A stretch of DNA of 64,000 nucleotides from Polytrichum commune (taxonomy: Eukaryota; Streptophyta; Polytrichopsida; Polytrichales; Polytrichaceae). The stretch spans positions 37,418,440-37,482,439 of the forward strand of contig OX485807.1 in assembly GCA_950295325.1 (NCBI GenBank). Reading direction: 5' to 3'. The notes below the pieces were generated by a model, which saw only the letters and a list, made by a program, of their open reading frames with translations, did not search any database and was not told where the DNA came from. Each line of letters opens with the position of its first letter. The first letter of the stretch is position 1. Positions 48,706-60,959 of this stretch are shown in pieces. The position numbers and the translations under genes are program-made.

Positions 48706-49711
48706 TGAACGGGGGGATGATCTACAAGTTAGGTGAGCTCATCTCTGACACTCCAAATTGCAAGGCCCAGTAACTTTAGGTGTTATATATTGCTAGAGCT
48801 GAAGGGGACAAGTTTGCTAAAAGTTTCAACATCCAGGAGGTTTCACTAAATTGATTGTTAAATTCCTCCCTCTAGGGTTAAAGGAAGAGATTAACAATCA
48901 AAGTTTTGAACAATCCAGTATATTTTCACCTACTCTAGTATGTGCTATCACACCTTTTCAAGCGGATATGTATATGAAATATGCCATTTTTTTTTCTATT
49001 TTCTGAGTTGTAACAACGTTTTCATCCGACAGACCAACATGCAAAATTGTATGAATGTTTGCAAGGAAGGATCTAGCTTGGAGCACTGCAGGTGTCTGGA
49101 TGGTAAGCTACAAATTGAGTTATTCAAATGTGTACAGGAAACTACACAATTTCTAGAGAGCTTGTTAAACAATTCAAGCACAAATTATGGGAATCAGAGT
49201 GATGATATTTATTGGCACTGTTGTATCAGATAGTTCCTTATGCACATTAGAAGATTTGATATAGACAGACACTGTGATAGGAGGAGCAATCTAATTGGTG
49301 AAGTTGACTATTATCAACTTGCCATTGCAATGGCTGTATCATCCTCAATATTCGAACTTGTAACACATTTTTCTCTTCCTTTAGGGTTTCCAAAGGGTAG
49401 AATTGATTCCTTAACAGTCTGAAGTGTTAACCACAACCACCTAAGGAATAAACCTAAGAGGACTATTTGAGAACTAAATGCTAACAATCAAATGCTATCT
49501 TATTGTTCAAAGTCATATCTACAAGTTTTTACGTCAAAAAGCAATTTTATAGTGATGATCACTCCTTGCAAAAGAGAGCCAACATAGTATGCACATAGGA
49601 TCAATTCATTTGGTGTACACTTGTACAGTTTTTAAATCAAGTGGACCTTTTAACAATTCCTTGATTGCAGCATTCAGCTTAAATCTTGACAAGTTTATCT
49701 TGTTAAACATC
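48706..49711. other. Convergent intergenic region
   Basis: It lies between the 3' ends of cornichon (+) and the His-rich gene (-) and holds both 3' UTRs. No other gene seen. Confidence 0.6.
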
Positions 49712-52041
49712 TCATCTGAAGGCATATACAAATTGAAGCAGTGCCTCGACCTCACGGTTGTCAGACTGATATTTAACAATGGAGGCACTGTTTTTTGGGA
49801 AAAACAGTACTGTAGGAAAGCTCTCAAGTTGCAAGTAATGCTTTGCATATTCTTTGTAGTCGCCATCTGCACGGAACCTGCCAACCTGCTCACAGGAGTT
49901 TGCAAGTTTCTGTGGGTTTCTATTATGTATTCCTTTTTTCACTCTTCATGAAATTTGCAGGAAAATCTATATTTCATATAATTCTGAAAGGGTGGTGCAT
50001 AAGTTACATCACAGAACTACATTACTAATCCGAATTTTGTCCATACTCTTCATGTTAGCAGTGCTTATATTGTACACTAGATATAAAGGCTCTGATTCAA
50101 GAAACAAGATATCCCATATCAAAGACCTCTGAAAGAGCATAATGTTTTTCAAAGTGTTTTGGAACTGCGAAGATACTCACGTAGATGTTGGAATGCTCCA
50201 GGTGCTGGGCTACCCTTTCGAAACTTCCCTCCATGGCCTGCCAACAACATTCAATTTAGTGTTCCTCGAGCTGAATGTTATGATGCAGAGATGAGTGATT
50301 CTCATAATATATAAGCAATAAAGTAAATATCTAGAAACACTGAGTGTTCCTTGCCAGTGAGCTATGTATCTATGACCACCCTGTAGAAAGTGGAGACAGG
50401 AATGCCTTGTGTATCGAGATCTCGCACTATTGGCTGGAATGTACTATTGGCTGGAATGTTTGGAACGTCTTTCTGTCTGTATGCAAAGAACTTAATTAAA
50501 GAATCTCTGTTCAGCAAGCCTAATTGTTCCAGCATTCACATGTGACACCTTTCTGTGATCGATGACTGGATGCTTCACAGGTGGATTTCTCTGCCGCCTA
50601 ACAAATTTCTCAACATGAGGTGTTAGTGAGTCCTCTTGTCAGGGATGCTCATGTCTACAGTTAAAATTGGAGAACATGGATGTAGCCATGAATGTCTTGG
50701 CTGCTGGCTCTGTGTCTACAAGAAAAAAAAATGGAGATCATGCACACTGCATATACAGCTGAAACTCTGACTGGAGGATCCTGCTGAGCATTTGGCAGTA
50801 GATAGCTTAAATGCATGCAACCAAGTGCACAAAGAACCACAGATTTCAGTTTGGTCAGGGATGCTCAGTGTCTGTAGACAGAAAAATTGGAGAACGTAAG
50901 TACATGCAACCAAGTGCACAAAATTAAGCACAGATATCAGTGTGATCAGAGATGCTCAGTGTCTTCAGACGGAAAAAATTTGGAGATCATGAGGATGACA
51001 CCAAGTTACGCATGATACTCTAGCTTGAGGATCATTCCGAGCATTTTTCAACAGATAGGTTAAATGCATGCAATCAAGTGCACAAAAATGAGCACAGATT
51101 TCAGTGTGGTCGGGGATGCTCAGTGTCTGCTTACAGACAATAGAAATTTGAGAACATGAGCACGACATCAATTTACGGATGAAACTCTAGCTGGAGGATC
51201 ATTCCGAGCATTTTGCCACAGATAGCTTAAATGCATGCCACCAAGTGCCCAAAAAAATGAGCACAGATTTCAGTGTGGTCAGAGATGCTCAGTGTCTACA
51301 GACATGAGCATGACCCCAATTTATAGATGAAACTCTAGCTGGAGGATCATCCGAGCAATTTGCAGCAGATATGTTACATGTAAATGCATGCAACCAAAAA
51401 ATGCATTAAAAATGCACAGATTTCAAGGCGACCTGACAGAAGCGGCACCACGGGGCATATAACACCACCAGCCATGCCCTCGACCTTCGATTCGTCGCCA
51501 ATGCATCGATCTCCTCCAAGGTCAAGTTCACCACACTGTCACTTGTGAATATGTCTGGAGCATTCTCACGGTTGCCAGTGGATGCGGGTTCGGCGCTCCT
51601 CGTGACGGTGGGTACATGCAACTCGTATCCCGCACTCATGTCATATCCCCCCGACGAGTCATGGCCACTATACTGCGGAGGCAGTGGCACCACCATGGGG
51701 GCAGCAGGAGGCTCGTAAGCCCTCTCATTCGTCACATGCCCCGAAGAGTAATCTTGCTGCCTGCTGCGTGATGGATCTGTATAGTAACTCGTCACATCGT
51801 CGTCTTGGCCGCCATGTCCGTGGTGGTGGCTATGAGGGCCGCTATGGGAGTGCTCATGGTGGTGATGGTGACCATGGCTGTGTGCATTGCTGTAGGAGCC
51901 ATATGAGGATTGGCGGCCTCCGAAGCTTCCATGGTAATCTTGGGAGCTTCCACTCTCATCGTTGTAGTAGTAAGAGTTGTAGTCTGGTCGCTCTTCGGCA
52001 GGGTAAGGGTTCCCATACTCATCATACTCCCACATCGACAT
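49712..52041 (-). CDS. His-rich protein with APS-reductase-type thioredoxin domain
   Basis: Three exons, read leftward: 52,041-51,433, 50,237-50,181 and 49,885-49,712; 279 residues with every phase at zero. Residues 168-279 match the C-terminal thioredoxin (glutaredoxin-like) domain of plant 5'-adenylylsulfate reductase: VVNLTLEEIDALA, active site APWCRFCQAMEGSF with Cys199 and Cys202, VGRFRADGDYKEYAK, and LQLESFPTVLFFPKNS. The usual site has Pro where this has Arg. The APS reductase catalytic domain is absent. Instead, residues 1-167 are low complexity: Tyr/Asp/Ser-rich (1-53), then 14 His in positions 54-76, then Pro- and Gly-rich. No signal peptide or membrane segment is evident. The first donor (GTCGCC) is weak. 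Inferred role: thiol-disulfide protein with metal-binding capacity, perhaps not assimilatory. Alternative: a decaying APR paralogue. Confidence 0.82.
50640..51430. repeat. ~170-bp tandem array in intron 1 of the His-rich gene
   Basis: Five copies share GATGCTCAGTGTCTnCAGAC (near 50,644, 50,861, 50,952, 51,116, 51,287), GAAACTCTAGCTGGAGGATC, TTAAATGCATGCAACCAAGT and GCACAGATTTCAGTGTGGTC. The last partial unit ends at GCACAGATTTCAAGG, directly at the intron's 5' splice site. Confidence 0.9.
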
Positions 52042-52800
52042 TCTTGGTTGTCTTCGAAGAAATGGGCCAGGAGTCTAAAGTCCTGGTCAGTTCTTACAGT
52101 TTCTTAACACATTCCTTCCATTTTTTAGTTTCGAATTGTGATTGATGCGTCTTCTTCTCCAATGTTACGATGATGAACCCCCAATTTCAGGGTTTCCATA
52201 CTCATCATACTACAATATCGACATTCTTGATGGTTTTCTTCACTTCACAAATTGGGCCAGGAGGATAAGGTCATGGTGAGTTTTAGAGTTTCATATCACA
52301 TTCTTACCACGTTTTGGGATCGAATTGTGACAGACGAATCTTCTTCTCCAATGTCATGATGAACCCCCAGTTTCAGGTTTTCAATACTCATCATACTCCC
52401 ACATCCGACATTTTTGGTGGTTTTCTTCAGTTAACAAAGAATTGGGCCAGGAGTCAAAGGTCCTGGTGAATTCTTAGAGTTTCGTAGCACATTCCTACCA
52501 ATTTTTGATGTTGAATTGTGACAGTTTCAACGCTCCTTGCACAATTGCGATGATGCACTGCTGCCTTCCCGCCTTTCACCTCTTTGGATTGTGTAACTAC
52601 TACCTTCGGCAGGGTAAGGGTGCCCATACTCATCATTTTCCACATCGACATCTAGGTTTCAGTTTACAAAATTGGGTCAGGAGTAAAACGCCTGGTGATT
52701 CTTAGAATTTCATATCAAATTCCTAGAACTGTTGGAGCCCGAATTGTGATGAACCCTCAGTTCAAGGTTTCAACGCTCCTTGCACAACTGCGAGATGCGC
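52008..52800. repeat. ~185-240-bp tandem array containing the start codon of the His-rich gene
   Basis: Four copies carry the (plus-strand) sequence CATACTCATCATACTCCCAC followed by CGACAT, at about 52,012, 52,197, 52,384 and 52,625. Each is followed by a GGGCCAGGAGT...CCTGGTGA leader block. The copy at 52,012-52,041 supplies the real ATG. The others give upstream ATGs that soon stop or are frameshifted. Confidence 0.9.
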
Positions 52801-53501
52801 TGGTCTCTTTTCGCCTTTCACCTTTCACCTCTTTCAAGTGTGTGACAAAAGATAATTGGCGTGGGCGGAGCGACATTGCCTCAATTTCTCCAAGGCATCC
52901 ACAAATTTCAATAACATGGTTTGAACCCACTAATCACTGTGATCACAAAAATACCGAATTCGACAACACGATTTTGCTGCAGGCACGCTGAGGTCCGCTG
53001 GCAAGGGTTAACTTGTGTTCAAAATCGAGAAATACATGTTTTGCACCATCATACTTCCAAATCCCACACAACTTTACAATCAATCTCCACATATCGCCAG
53101 ATTTTCCTGCAAGCTTTGTGGTCAGAGATGGTTGAAAAGTGGCCATGTAGAGAAGAGTGATCGTGCAAAGAAGAGAGAAAAGTGGCCATTCGGCATCCTT
53201 CTTTAGCCTCTTCCTCCAAGTGACCCGTTCGGAGCCCTAAACCTCTGAAATCTTCTCTTTGGAGCTCCCTCCAGTTGTTTTCACTTAATTACAACCTTGG
53301 GAACACCTGGGGAACCTACCTCATATGTGGGACCCAGTTGCGGGCCATCCTTGTATGTGAAAATGGGATTGGGTGGGACCCAATTTCAAAGTTTTCCTAT
53401 CCTTTGCCATCCACTTTTTCAAGCTTCTCTTCAAGCTCTACTTCCACCACCACCAGAAGGAGAAGACGAACTTCGCAGGAGAAGGAGAAGGACTGTGTCA
53501 G

Positions 53502-56500
53502 ATGGGGGCCATAGCCATGGCAACAACATCGATGTCTCTCACATCAACTAGTTGCTTCTTGCCCAGCCCCAGCACTCCTTCACGTCAGGTGAGATTTAGA
53601 TTGCACTGGTTTAATGCGCTTGGGCACTGTAATGGCTCGGTGATTGTGTGTGATTTCGCGGTTTTGGAGAATATGGGTTTGGCATCCACTGAATGTCTGA
53701 ATTGATGTAGCCTTTCTTGCAAACTTTTGCATACAAGTGGTGGGCTGCAGGCATCAAGACTCTTTTGGGCGCCCTTTCCTTTTCTTACTTTTAAGAGGTC
53801 TGCATTCTGGAGCTGAGAATTGCATCGCCGCAAATGCCATTATCGGAGTGGATTGTATCATGATTTGAATTTAATTTTGTAAAGATAGGATGTGGCGAGG
53901 TTTTGGGCAGTTCTGTGGTCACCTGAATCGACAGAAACCGATGAGGATCATACGATGCATAATGTCTGTTGCTGAATGTGTAATCTTATGGACTCAGCAA
54001 TCATGGTAACCAAACCTTCGAAAGCTTTATAGAACTGCGAACGTAACCTTAAAATAACTGAAGGGCCCTTCACAAGTGAAACCTCGCATCCTCAATTGGG
54101 TTTTTGCAAGGTAATGTCCAGAGTCTCACCTCCATTTCAATACCTCTCCTCTTCTCTCTAAGGTATTGTGAGGTTAATAGGTACCATTGCAGTTCAGAAA
54201 GGGTCAGTGAGAACGATAACCCAGTATTCGGTAATGTTCCCGGTGTCCAAAATCTCATCCTGGTTTCGATATAAGCATATGAATTGAGAAATCACTATTA
54301 ATATTCCTATTCTTGACCTTGGCTGGAAAAGTAGTTCGATGTCAAGGACCACTTTTAATTGTAAACCTTGAAGAAATATTTGTAAATCCTAACACATAGG
54401 TGGGTATCAGTTTTCTGAGCTTGCCACTTGTGCATTGAATTGTGAGAGTTTTCAGCAAAAAGGAATAATCTTACAGATTGACTTTTTGTGCTTATCATTG
54501 TAGGATCCTTTGGTACGTGGGCCTGTAATAGTCAGGCTATCTAATTTCATCAAAGAAAACCCTCCCCAGCCCTGTGTGTTGTGTTGTTAAAAAAGAATCC
54601 TCATTAAAATGTTTCTGATACTTGTCAGGCATGATATGGCAGGTATGGCATCAGTCCACAGGACGAGTCATAACAGGAAAGCAAAGGAGAGGGGAATGCC
54701 TTATCCGAGCAAATTTAGAAAGTTTGGATACTTCTGAAACAGCAGGTAATTTATTACTTTATTGTTTTTTAACTCTTATATAGATATTTGCACAAAGGGA
54801 AGTATGATTGTGAAGGATCCTTAAATGCAATACCCATTTTCTCCTGGGTCTAAAGTCGAAGAAATATCTGAGATATCATAACTGCTGTCATTTCTCTTTA
54901 CAAGTAATTCAAAAATAATTGTTTCCTGAGTGGGCACTAGTGGTCTTGGTGACCACTATCTCAATATTTCTTCATGAGAACCAATGATTTTATATGAAGA
55001 CTCTCTTCAGTTCACTTTGGAGTTTTGTACATTGTTGCAATCTGATGTTTCTCATGCCAGGTTGAGGGTTATGTGGTGGTGAGCCAGATGGGAGTTCAGT
55101 GTCAAGAACAAGAATTTCCTTGTCACGTCGGCAGCTAGCATTTCTTCCAGCAGCAAGTTTTTCAGCATACCTCATTTCAATGATTGCAGATAGTGCAAGC
55201 GCTACGGCCTCCGAATTTGCCGACAGTATGTAAATTTGGACCTCTGCATTTTCATCTTCCTCATGGGTCTGCTTCACGCAATGTACCATTTATGCTCTGG
55301 TGCCTCAATCAAATCCACACCTGTTGAGTGCAAGAAACCCTAGCATTTTGGAAAATGCGTACTATGACTATCTTTCATCCTATATAAATGCTACCGCAGT
55401 GACAATGGCTCTTCCTGTAGCTCTTGAAGAAACAGAAATTTTGAATATGGTTTCCTGTGTCCAGTTGTTGTTCACCATAAATAGGTCCAGATTTAGCCTA
55501 CTTTCCAGTTCTCTAAAACACATTTGAGTAGTCGTACAAGGGTGCATGGAAGTTTGCATGTGGTGTTTGGAATTACTGTCTCAAAAGTTTGTGGGGTGCT
55601 TATCCAACTTATCCTGTATTCTCCAGTGCCAGCATTGCGAGGTAAAGATTATGGTAAAACAAGAATGAATTACCCAGACTATGTACAATCACAATCTGGT
55701 TTGCAGTACAAGGTATGTGGACAGGTGTTCAAGAAACACTCATTGTTAGCAAAAATGAAGTCTTTTCAACAAGAAAGCTGCCCATTGCTTCTTGAATCAT
55801 ATGGACTTCTTTGTGAGCAATATTCCTCTTTCATCTGAATTGTGACTTGAGCTCAAGAATTGCCAATGTAAAAGACAATGGCAGTAATTCACACTGCTTG
55901 ATGAGATTATTTTCCTCTACGTGCTGTCTATTTTCAACTGTATGATGGTTGCAGTGTTTTGCAGGACTTGAGAACAGGAAGTGGGCCAGCTCCCAATCCT
56001 GGAAACACAGTGGTGGTATGTATCAAATTTTGAAGTTCTTTACTATTGTTGTCTTATGTTCCAAAATTGTTTTGTTGTGTTCCATTTTACTTGTTGGTGG
56101 TGAATATTAAATGCCTTTCATAAGGTCATCTCTATTTGCCGGGATGATGATGTTCAGGTCGACTGGGATGGATACACAATTGGCTACTATGGTCGCATTT
56201 TTGAGGCTCGTAACAAAGCAAAAGGTGGTTCCTTTGAGGTACCACAATCATCGATTCAGAGCACATCTGGCAAGGGAGAATATTCTATAGAATGGATAAA
56301 GGACCATTCACCAGCAAATTCTGGATAAATTTTGCTTCTGATGTTATGGCTCTTACAGAACGACATAGAAGCCGCTTTATATGACTCCCTTCAAGAAACA
56401 GTAGTTTTTCATGTATACCCAAACAAGTTGATTAAGATGAACAATAATCAGATTGTGTTAAACTTAAGTCAAAATCTTGACGTATCTCTGTGCCAAGTTT

Positions 56501-58244
56501 GTGGTGCACTTTTCTGGCCTTTTTCTTAAGGGAAGAGTGGTGGGAATGTGCAGGGTGATGACAAGAACTTCTTCAGGTTCAAATTGGGGAATGCAGAGGT
56601 AAGCATTGTAATAGTTCCTTGATTTTTAAGATGGGTTGGAAGGAAAACTAGTAATAAGGAAGCAGATAATGTCACTGTACAGGATCTTAACGAATGGAGG
56701 TGGTTGAATCTCTGTAGGTATTAAATAAATAAGCCTGGATCACGACGAATGCCAATATTACACTATTGTAACACCAACTGATGTATCACGGACTTGCACC
56801 ATAATCATCAAACCCTATGACCAATCGTAATTATCAATCCAGCGTTTGCACTTTATTTCATTGTTTGCATGTTCACGTGCTAAGTATGTATTCAGTCTCA
56901 TACACCAAGTGAAAACTAGGTTAAATACTTGTTGATAGCTTGTACGAACTGTCATGTAGACCATTCCATGTAGATCATGAAGCTTGAAACCTTTAAGGGT
57001 TCATTCACTCTCTTTTCAATGGCATCAATGTCATTGAATCGAACCATGTCATTCATACACTGCCAATGTTAGACTGGTTATAGACACCCTAAATGTAAGA
57101 CTGTTCAAAGAAACCACCACAGAAAGAACCTGAAAGCAAGCTAAGTCCAAAGTTTTGTATGTCAAGAAATTGTTAAAGGCATCCATGTTCGATGTGGTGG
57201 TAATGGTGTGCTGGGGGTATCATTCAGGTCATTCCTGCATTTGAAGAAGCTGTTGCAACAATGAAAGTAGGTGGTGTTCGAAGGTATGAGTATATGCCTT
57301 CTTTGTCTCTTGTGCAGAATTTTTTATATATATAATTAGACATAATTGTTGCCCATTAACAGATTGTCACGTTTTCATCGATATTTCCACTTCTATCCAT
57401 AATATTGGAAGCAAAAGAATAGTTTCTCAGCTTGCGTTGGTCACAAGCAACTGCAATTAGGATGACACGATTTCATTCAGCAGGTGGGTTTTACAAGCTT
57501 ACATCTAATTCTTGGCAGTACACAAGTTTTACAGACGAAGTTTTACTTTCCCACTACACCGATAGCATGATAATTGCCCGTGACACTGCTTAATTTAACC
57601 TAAAAAATGAGCATGAGTAAGACTGAACTCAACGATGTGCAAAAAGAGAGCTCTAATATTTTAATTACTCATGGTTCAAGACATAGACCTCCATATTTGT
57701 AAAACGTCCAAAATATTACAAAAAAATCCAATGCATTGCAATGGGTTTTGTACTCACATTATTTATTTTTATTTATATGTGTATTTTGTGTAGATCTGGC
57801 AGACAGTCTTTACTTTAAATTGCATGCAGTACCTCTGGATATGTGGTAAGATTTTCTAAATGGCCACCTCAGATGAAACTTTGAAAATGGCTCATTGTGC
57901 AGAATAATTGTGCCACCTGAACTAGGATACCCCAACAATGACTACAACCGCAAAGGTCCGAAGCCAACCACTTTCTCGGTAAGTGTGCCCATCGAACTTG
58001 ATTTCAATTGAAAACCTAGTTGCATTATTTCTATGCATTCACATGTAAGCAGAGCGAGTTCCTTTTGAGATCTGAAGTTTCTCTGCCTAGAAATACCTGT
58101 TCTTCAAATGTGTTCCCCAGTAATTCACTGAGGATTACACGATTGCAGGGCCAGCGGGCTTTGGACTTTGTGTTGAGGAATCAGGGCTTGATTGACAAAA
58201 CTTTGCTTTTTGATATTGAGCTCCTGAAGGTAGCTGAGAATTAA
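53502..58244 (+). CDS. FKBP19: FKBP19-like thylakoid lumen peptidyl-prolyl isomerase
   Basis: Ten exons: 53,502-53,588, 54,643-54,745, 55,067-55,225, 55,627-55,712, 55,965-56,015, 56,158-56,238, 56,554-56,598, 57,228-57,283, 57,903-57,978 and 58,149-58,244; 279 residues, all phases closing. It starts with a Ser/Thr-rich plastid transit region (1-75). A lumen signal follows: twin Arg at 84-85 in LSRRQLAFL, a hydrophobic stretch to about 104, and an Ala-x-Ala cleavage region near 107-111. The mature part begins near EFADMPALRGKDYGKT. The FKBP domain has DWDGYTIGYYGRIFEARN, VIPAFEEAV, IIVPPELGYPNNDYN and LLFDIELLKV. The DGYTIGYYGR segment replaces the usual FKBP pocket residues, so isomerase activity may be weak, as suspected for many lumenal FKBPs. 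The Met at 53,517 is an alternative start. The gene is divergent from the His-rich gene, 1.5 kb apart. Confidence 0.93.
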
Positions 58245-59334
58245 ACTCCAAGGGGCTCTTCAGGCACCCTGAATTTGAAGTGGTGGAAGTGATGAGATGG
58301 ATATCCTTCTGCATAGTCTTTCATGTAGTAAGAGTCTCAGTGTCCTATCACAGCATATTGCTTTCAGCTTTTTCTTTGAGACAAGTTCTAGGCAATACCT
58401 TTTCAAACCATGGGATATTTTGAAATCTTTCTACAAGCCTGCTGATTAAGGTTGGAGGAATTTGAACTTCTTGAGTAGCCTATGGAATTAAGGTTCAGTA
58501 GCCTATGGAATTGCAAATCAATGTTTAGGTACAACAGTTTGTGACTTCTTAGTTTTTGAAGGATGTTCACACTGTATTTATGTAAATCACACCCAAACAA
58601 GGAATTCCTTCGAAAGGCAGGAAAGGGCCCTCCATATTGTCTGATCGACCAGTAAGACATGCTTGAACGTAATTTTAAAAGAGGAACACTTATATGGTCT
58701 CAAGAATCTCTTCTTCCAAGACACTGATTCATCTTTATATAATGCTTAGTGGAGCTACATCAAATGTCAAGTGGAGTATGACACCATGGCTGACAATTCC
58801 TTGGGCTCATTTTCATTGAGGGAAAATTTATTTTTACTCTTCATCCAGTCAAGTTGATGCATGCATAATGTTGACATACACCAATTTTTTAGTAGACGGT
58901 TTACTGTACAGATCTTGCAAAATGATGTAAAATTACTCAGATGCCAAATTATTCAACCTAGAATATTGCCCAGCAATTACAAGATGCACTGCAGCATGTT
59001 TTGGTTTTCCCTCTCATAACCAATTTCACCGGACTGTGGTAAGAGATGATACTGAATATTTGTGTGCATCCGTATCATACTTCCCAATAGAATACTAGAA
59101 ATGGGAAATGAAGTGGTGGGATCCTAGGATTTTACCTCTTTGAAGAAAAAAACCAAAAGTGAATTAAAATCTCACACCAAGTCCAAGTGGAGTCAATGCA
59201 ACATTTAATGACTTCATGGTGATTAATGCATGTTCATTCCAATCTTACCATCAAATTACTCTCGTTGATTGTGCGTCACATTTTCCTTGACACATGCTAA
59301 TGATCCATGAGCTAACAGAGGGTAGTTCAAAGTT
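58245..59334. other. FKBP19 3' flank, no further gene
   Basis: Probable 3' UTR followed by AT-rich sequence. No exon recognised before the right arm of the inverted duplication. Confidence 0.6.
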
Positions 59335-59663
59335 CAAGGGCTTGGAAATGGTGAAGAAACTCAGCTCACCTGCAGAAGTATCTTGACCTTGTGAATCCTT
59401 TAGAAGGTAACTTCAAAGGTCTCTATTATTCATTGCATCCGAACTTACACAACATAGAATTTAAATCAGTGCACAAATATAAGTGCACAGGAACTGCTTG
59501 GAGTATCCACATCTAGATCTTCACAACTATCTCTATGGTCTAACCAACTTATATAGGCTAACTTACTGTTGCGGAATTTAGGATAGCTCCCAACAATCAT
59601 TTCCTGTTCCCGTTATAATTCCTCCTACCTCCGTCACCTAATTTCAATCATGTCCAATTTAAA

Positions 59664-60659
59664 TTATTGCTCGGGTGGAGTAGCTGCCTGCGCCTGCGAC
59701 GTCGATGTAGATGGCTTCTCTGAAGGAGCAGCAGCAGCAGCTGATTTTGCTCCAATGTTGTTCTGATCCGCTGTCGCAGGCGTGGCTTGTGATGATTTGG
59801 GATGAGAGCTAGCAGCTGCAGCCGTAACCTCGACATTTCGGCTGACTGGAGCTTTCATCTTCTGTTTGGGAACAGTGATTGTCAACATGCCACTCTCCAG
59901 AATCTCAGCTCTGATTGCATCCATGTCCGCATTCTCTGGCAGCCTCAGTTTCTTATCCAGTCGAAAGCTGCTTGCAGAATCTACATGCTGCTCTGGTGAA
60001 GACGACGACGCAGGAGGTGCTTGCTTTGCCTCCTGCTCCTTAATAGGCTGCCCGACACGGATGTGAAGAGTGCGATCCTCTTCCAGAACTTCAACGTGGA
60101 TGTCCTCTTTCTTTAACCCTGTGTACACGAGAGGTCAAACCATGTCCATATTCTTCTGCCGTAATTAAAACGAATACAGATTCATACACCAAAAGGATCT
60201 TCTTGATGGTCTATGAGCGCCTTAGTCAGTTCTCTTCACTATACATATCTTGATCAGCACGACATGTGAATGTGGGCCTTATGTGGTCCCCTTTCTTAAT
60301 TGGACAATATTCCCAATATGATCCAACCACCATAGCTGTCTGTGGAGTTGGAGGTGCATACAATAAGGATCACGTACCTCAATAGTATTCATGACCACCA
60401 GTCCACCTGATTCAAGGGTTTTGGAAGTTCGAAAGTCTTACTCACCAGGCATTCCGACCTTGAAGATGTAAGCGTTGGGTGACTCCACCGACTCCATGGT
60501 GGTACTGCAGCGACCACCAGGCTGATGTCGAGGTTGCTGTAACTGTGCCTGGAAGATGACCAACCTTGGCCTCATCACACATAAGGGTCGACCTGCACCA
60601 AGGCTGAACCTATTGCGTCCGAAACGAGGTGCAAAAAAGGGGGACATCACTAAAGCCAT
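59664..60659 (-). CDS. Small heat shock protein (Hsp20), copy 2, two exons
   Basis: Read leftward, exons are 60,659-60,446 and 60,118-59,664; 222 residues. It is the same protein as the plus-strand copy at 31,023-32,043, with a three-residue deletion in the targeting region (RLVIFQAQ against RLVIIQIPQAQ) and scattered substitutions, several in the low-complexity tail and the Ser-rich insert. The alpha-crystallin blocks (YIFKVGMPGLKKEDIHVEV; LRLPENADMDAIRAE; GMLTITVPK) are unchanged, which suggests both copies are under constraint. Splice sites and phase (1) are identical. The gene converges with its twin across 27 kb. Confidence 0.92.
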
Positions 60660-60841
60660 GATGCTTGATTGCCTGGAGTAGCTACTAGGGATGAGTATAT
60701 AAAATGCAGGGGCTTGATTAACTGATGGCACAATCCTCGTCCTATACTTCAACACAATCTGAATCTGCAAATGGGGATGAACTGATAAACTGATGTACAA
60801 CACTAGTGCAATTGTGAGAAATCATCAGTTGGGATGCACTA

Positions 60842-60847
60842 CTTATA
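60842..60847 (-). promoter_or_regulatory. TATA box, right sHSP
   Basis: TATAAG on the minus strand, at the same place as in the left copy. Confidence 0.6.
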
Positions 60848-60946
60848 CAGCCGCAAGGGGGAGGAGGAGTTCAGTAGCTGGGATGCTAGCTGAAGCGTCC
60901 AGAGAGAACTAGAGATTCAGGACATGCGTGCTTCGACCTCAACCTG

Positions 60947-60959
60947 GAATGATCAAGAA
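60947..60959 (-). promoter_or_regulatory. Candidate heat shock element, right sHSP
   Basis: GAATGATCAAGAA on the plus strand is the same one-mismatch three-unit element as in the left copy, about 100 bp upstream of the TATA box. Confidence 0.6.

Noticed and set aside
54603-54642. Earlier acceptor (after CTTGTCAG at 54,628) for FKBP19 exon 2
   Set aside because: It would place an immediate TGA in frame, whereas the acceptor before 54,643 keeps the frame and closes the phase with exon 3.
54990-55289. 99-codon minus-strand frame inside FKBP19
   Set aside because: Antisense to FKBP19 exon 3 (twin-arginine region), which fits the splice phases and protein family exactly.
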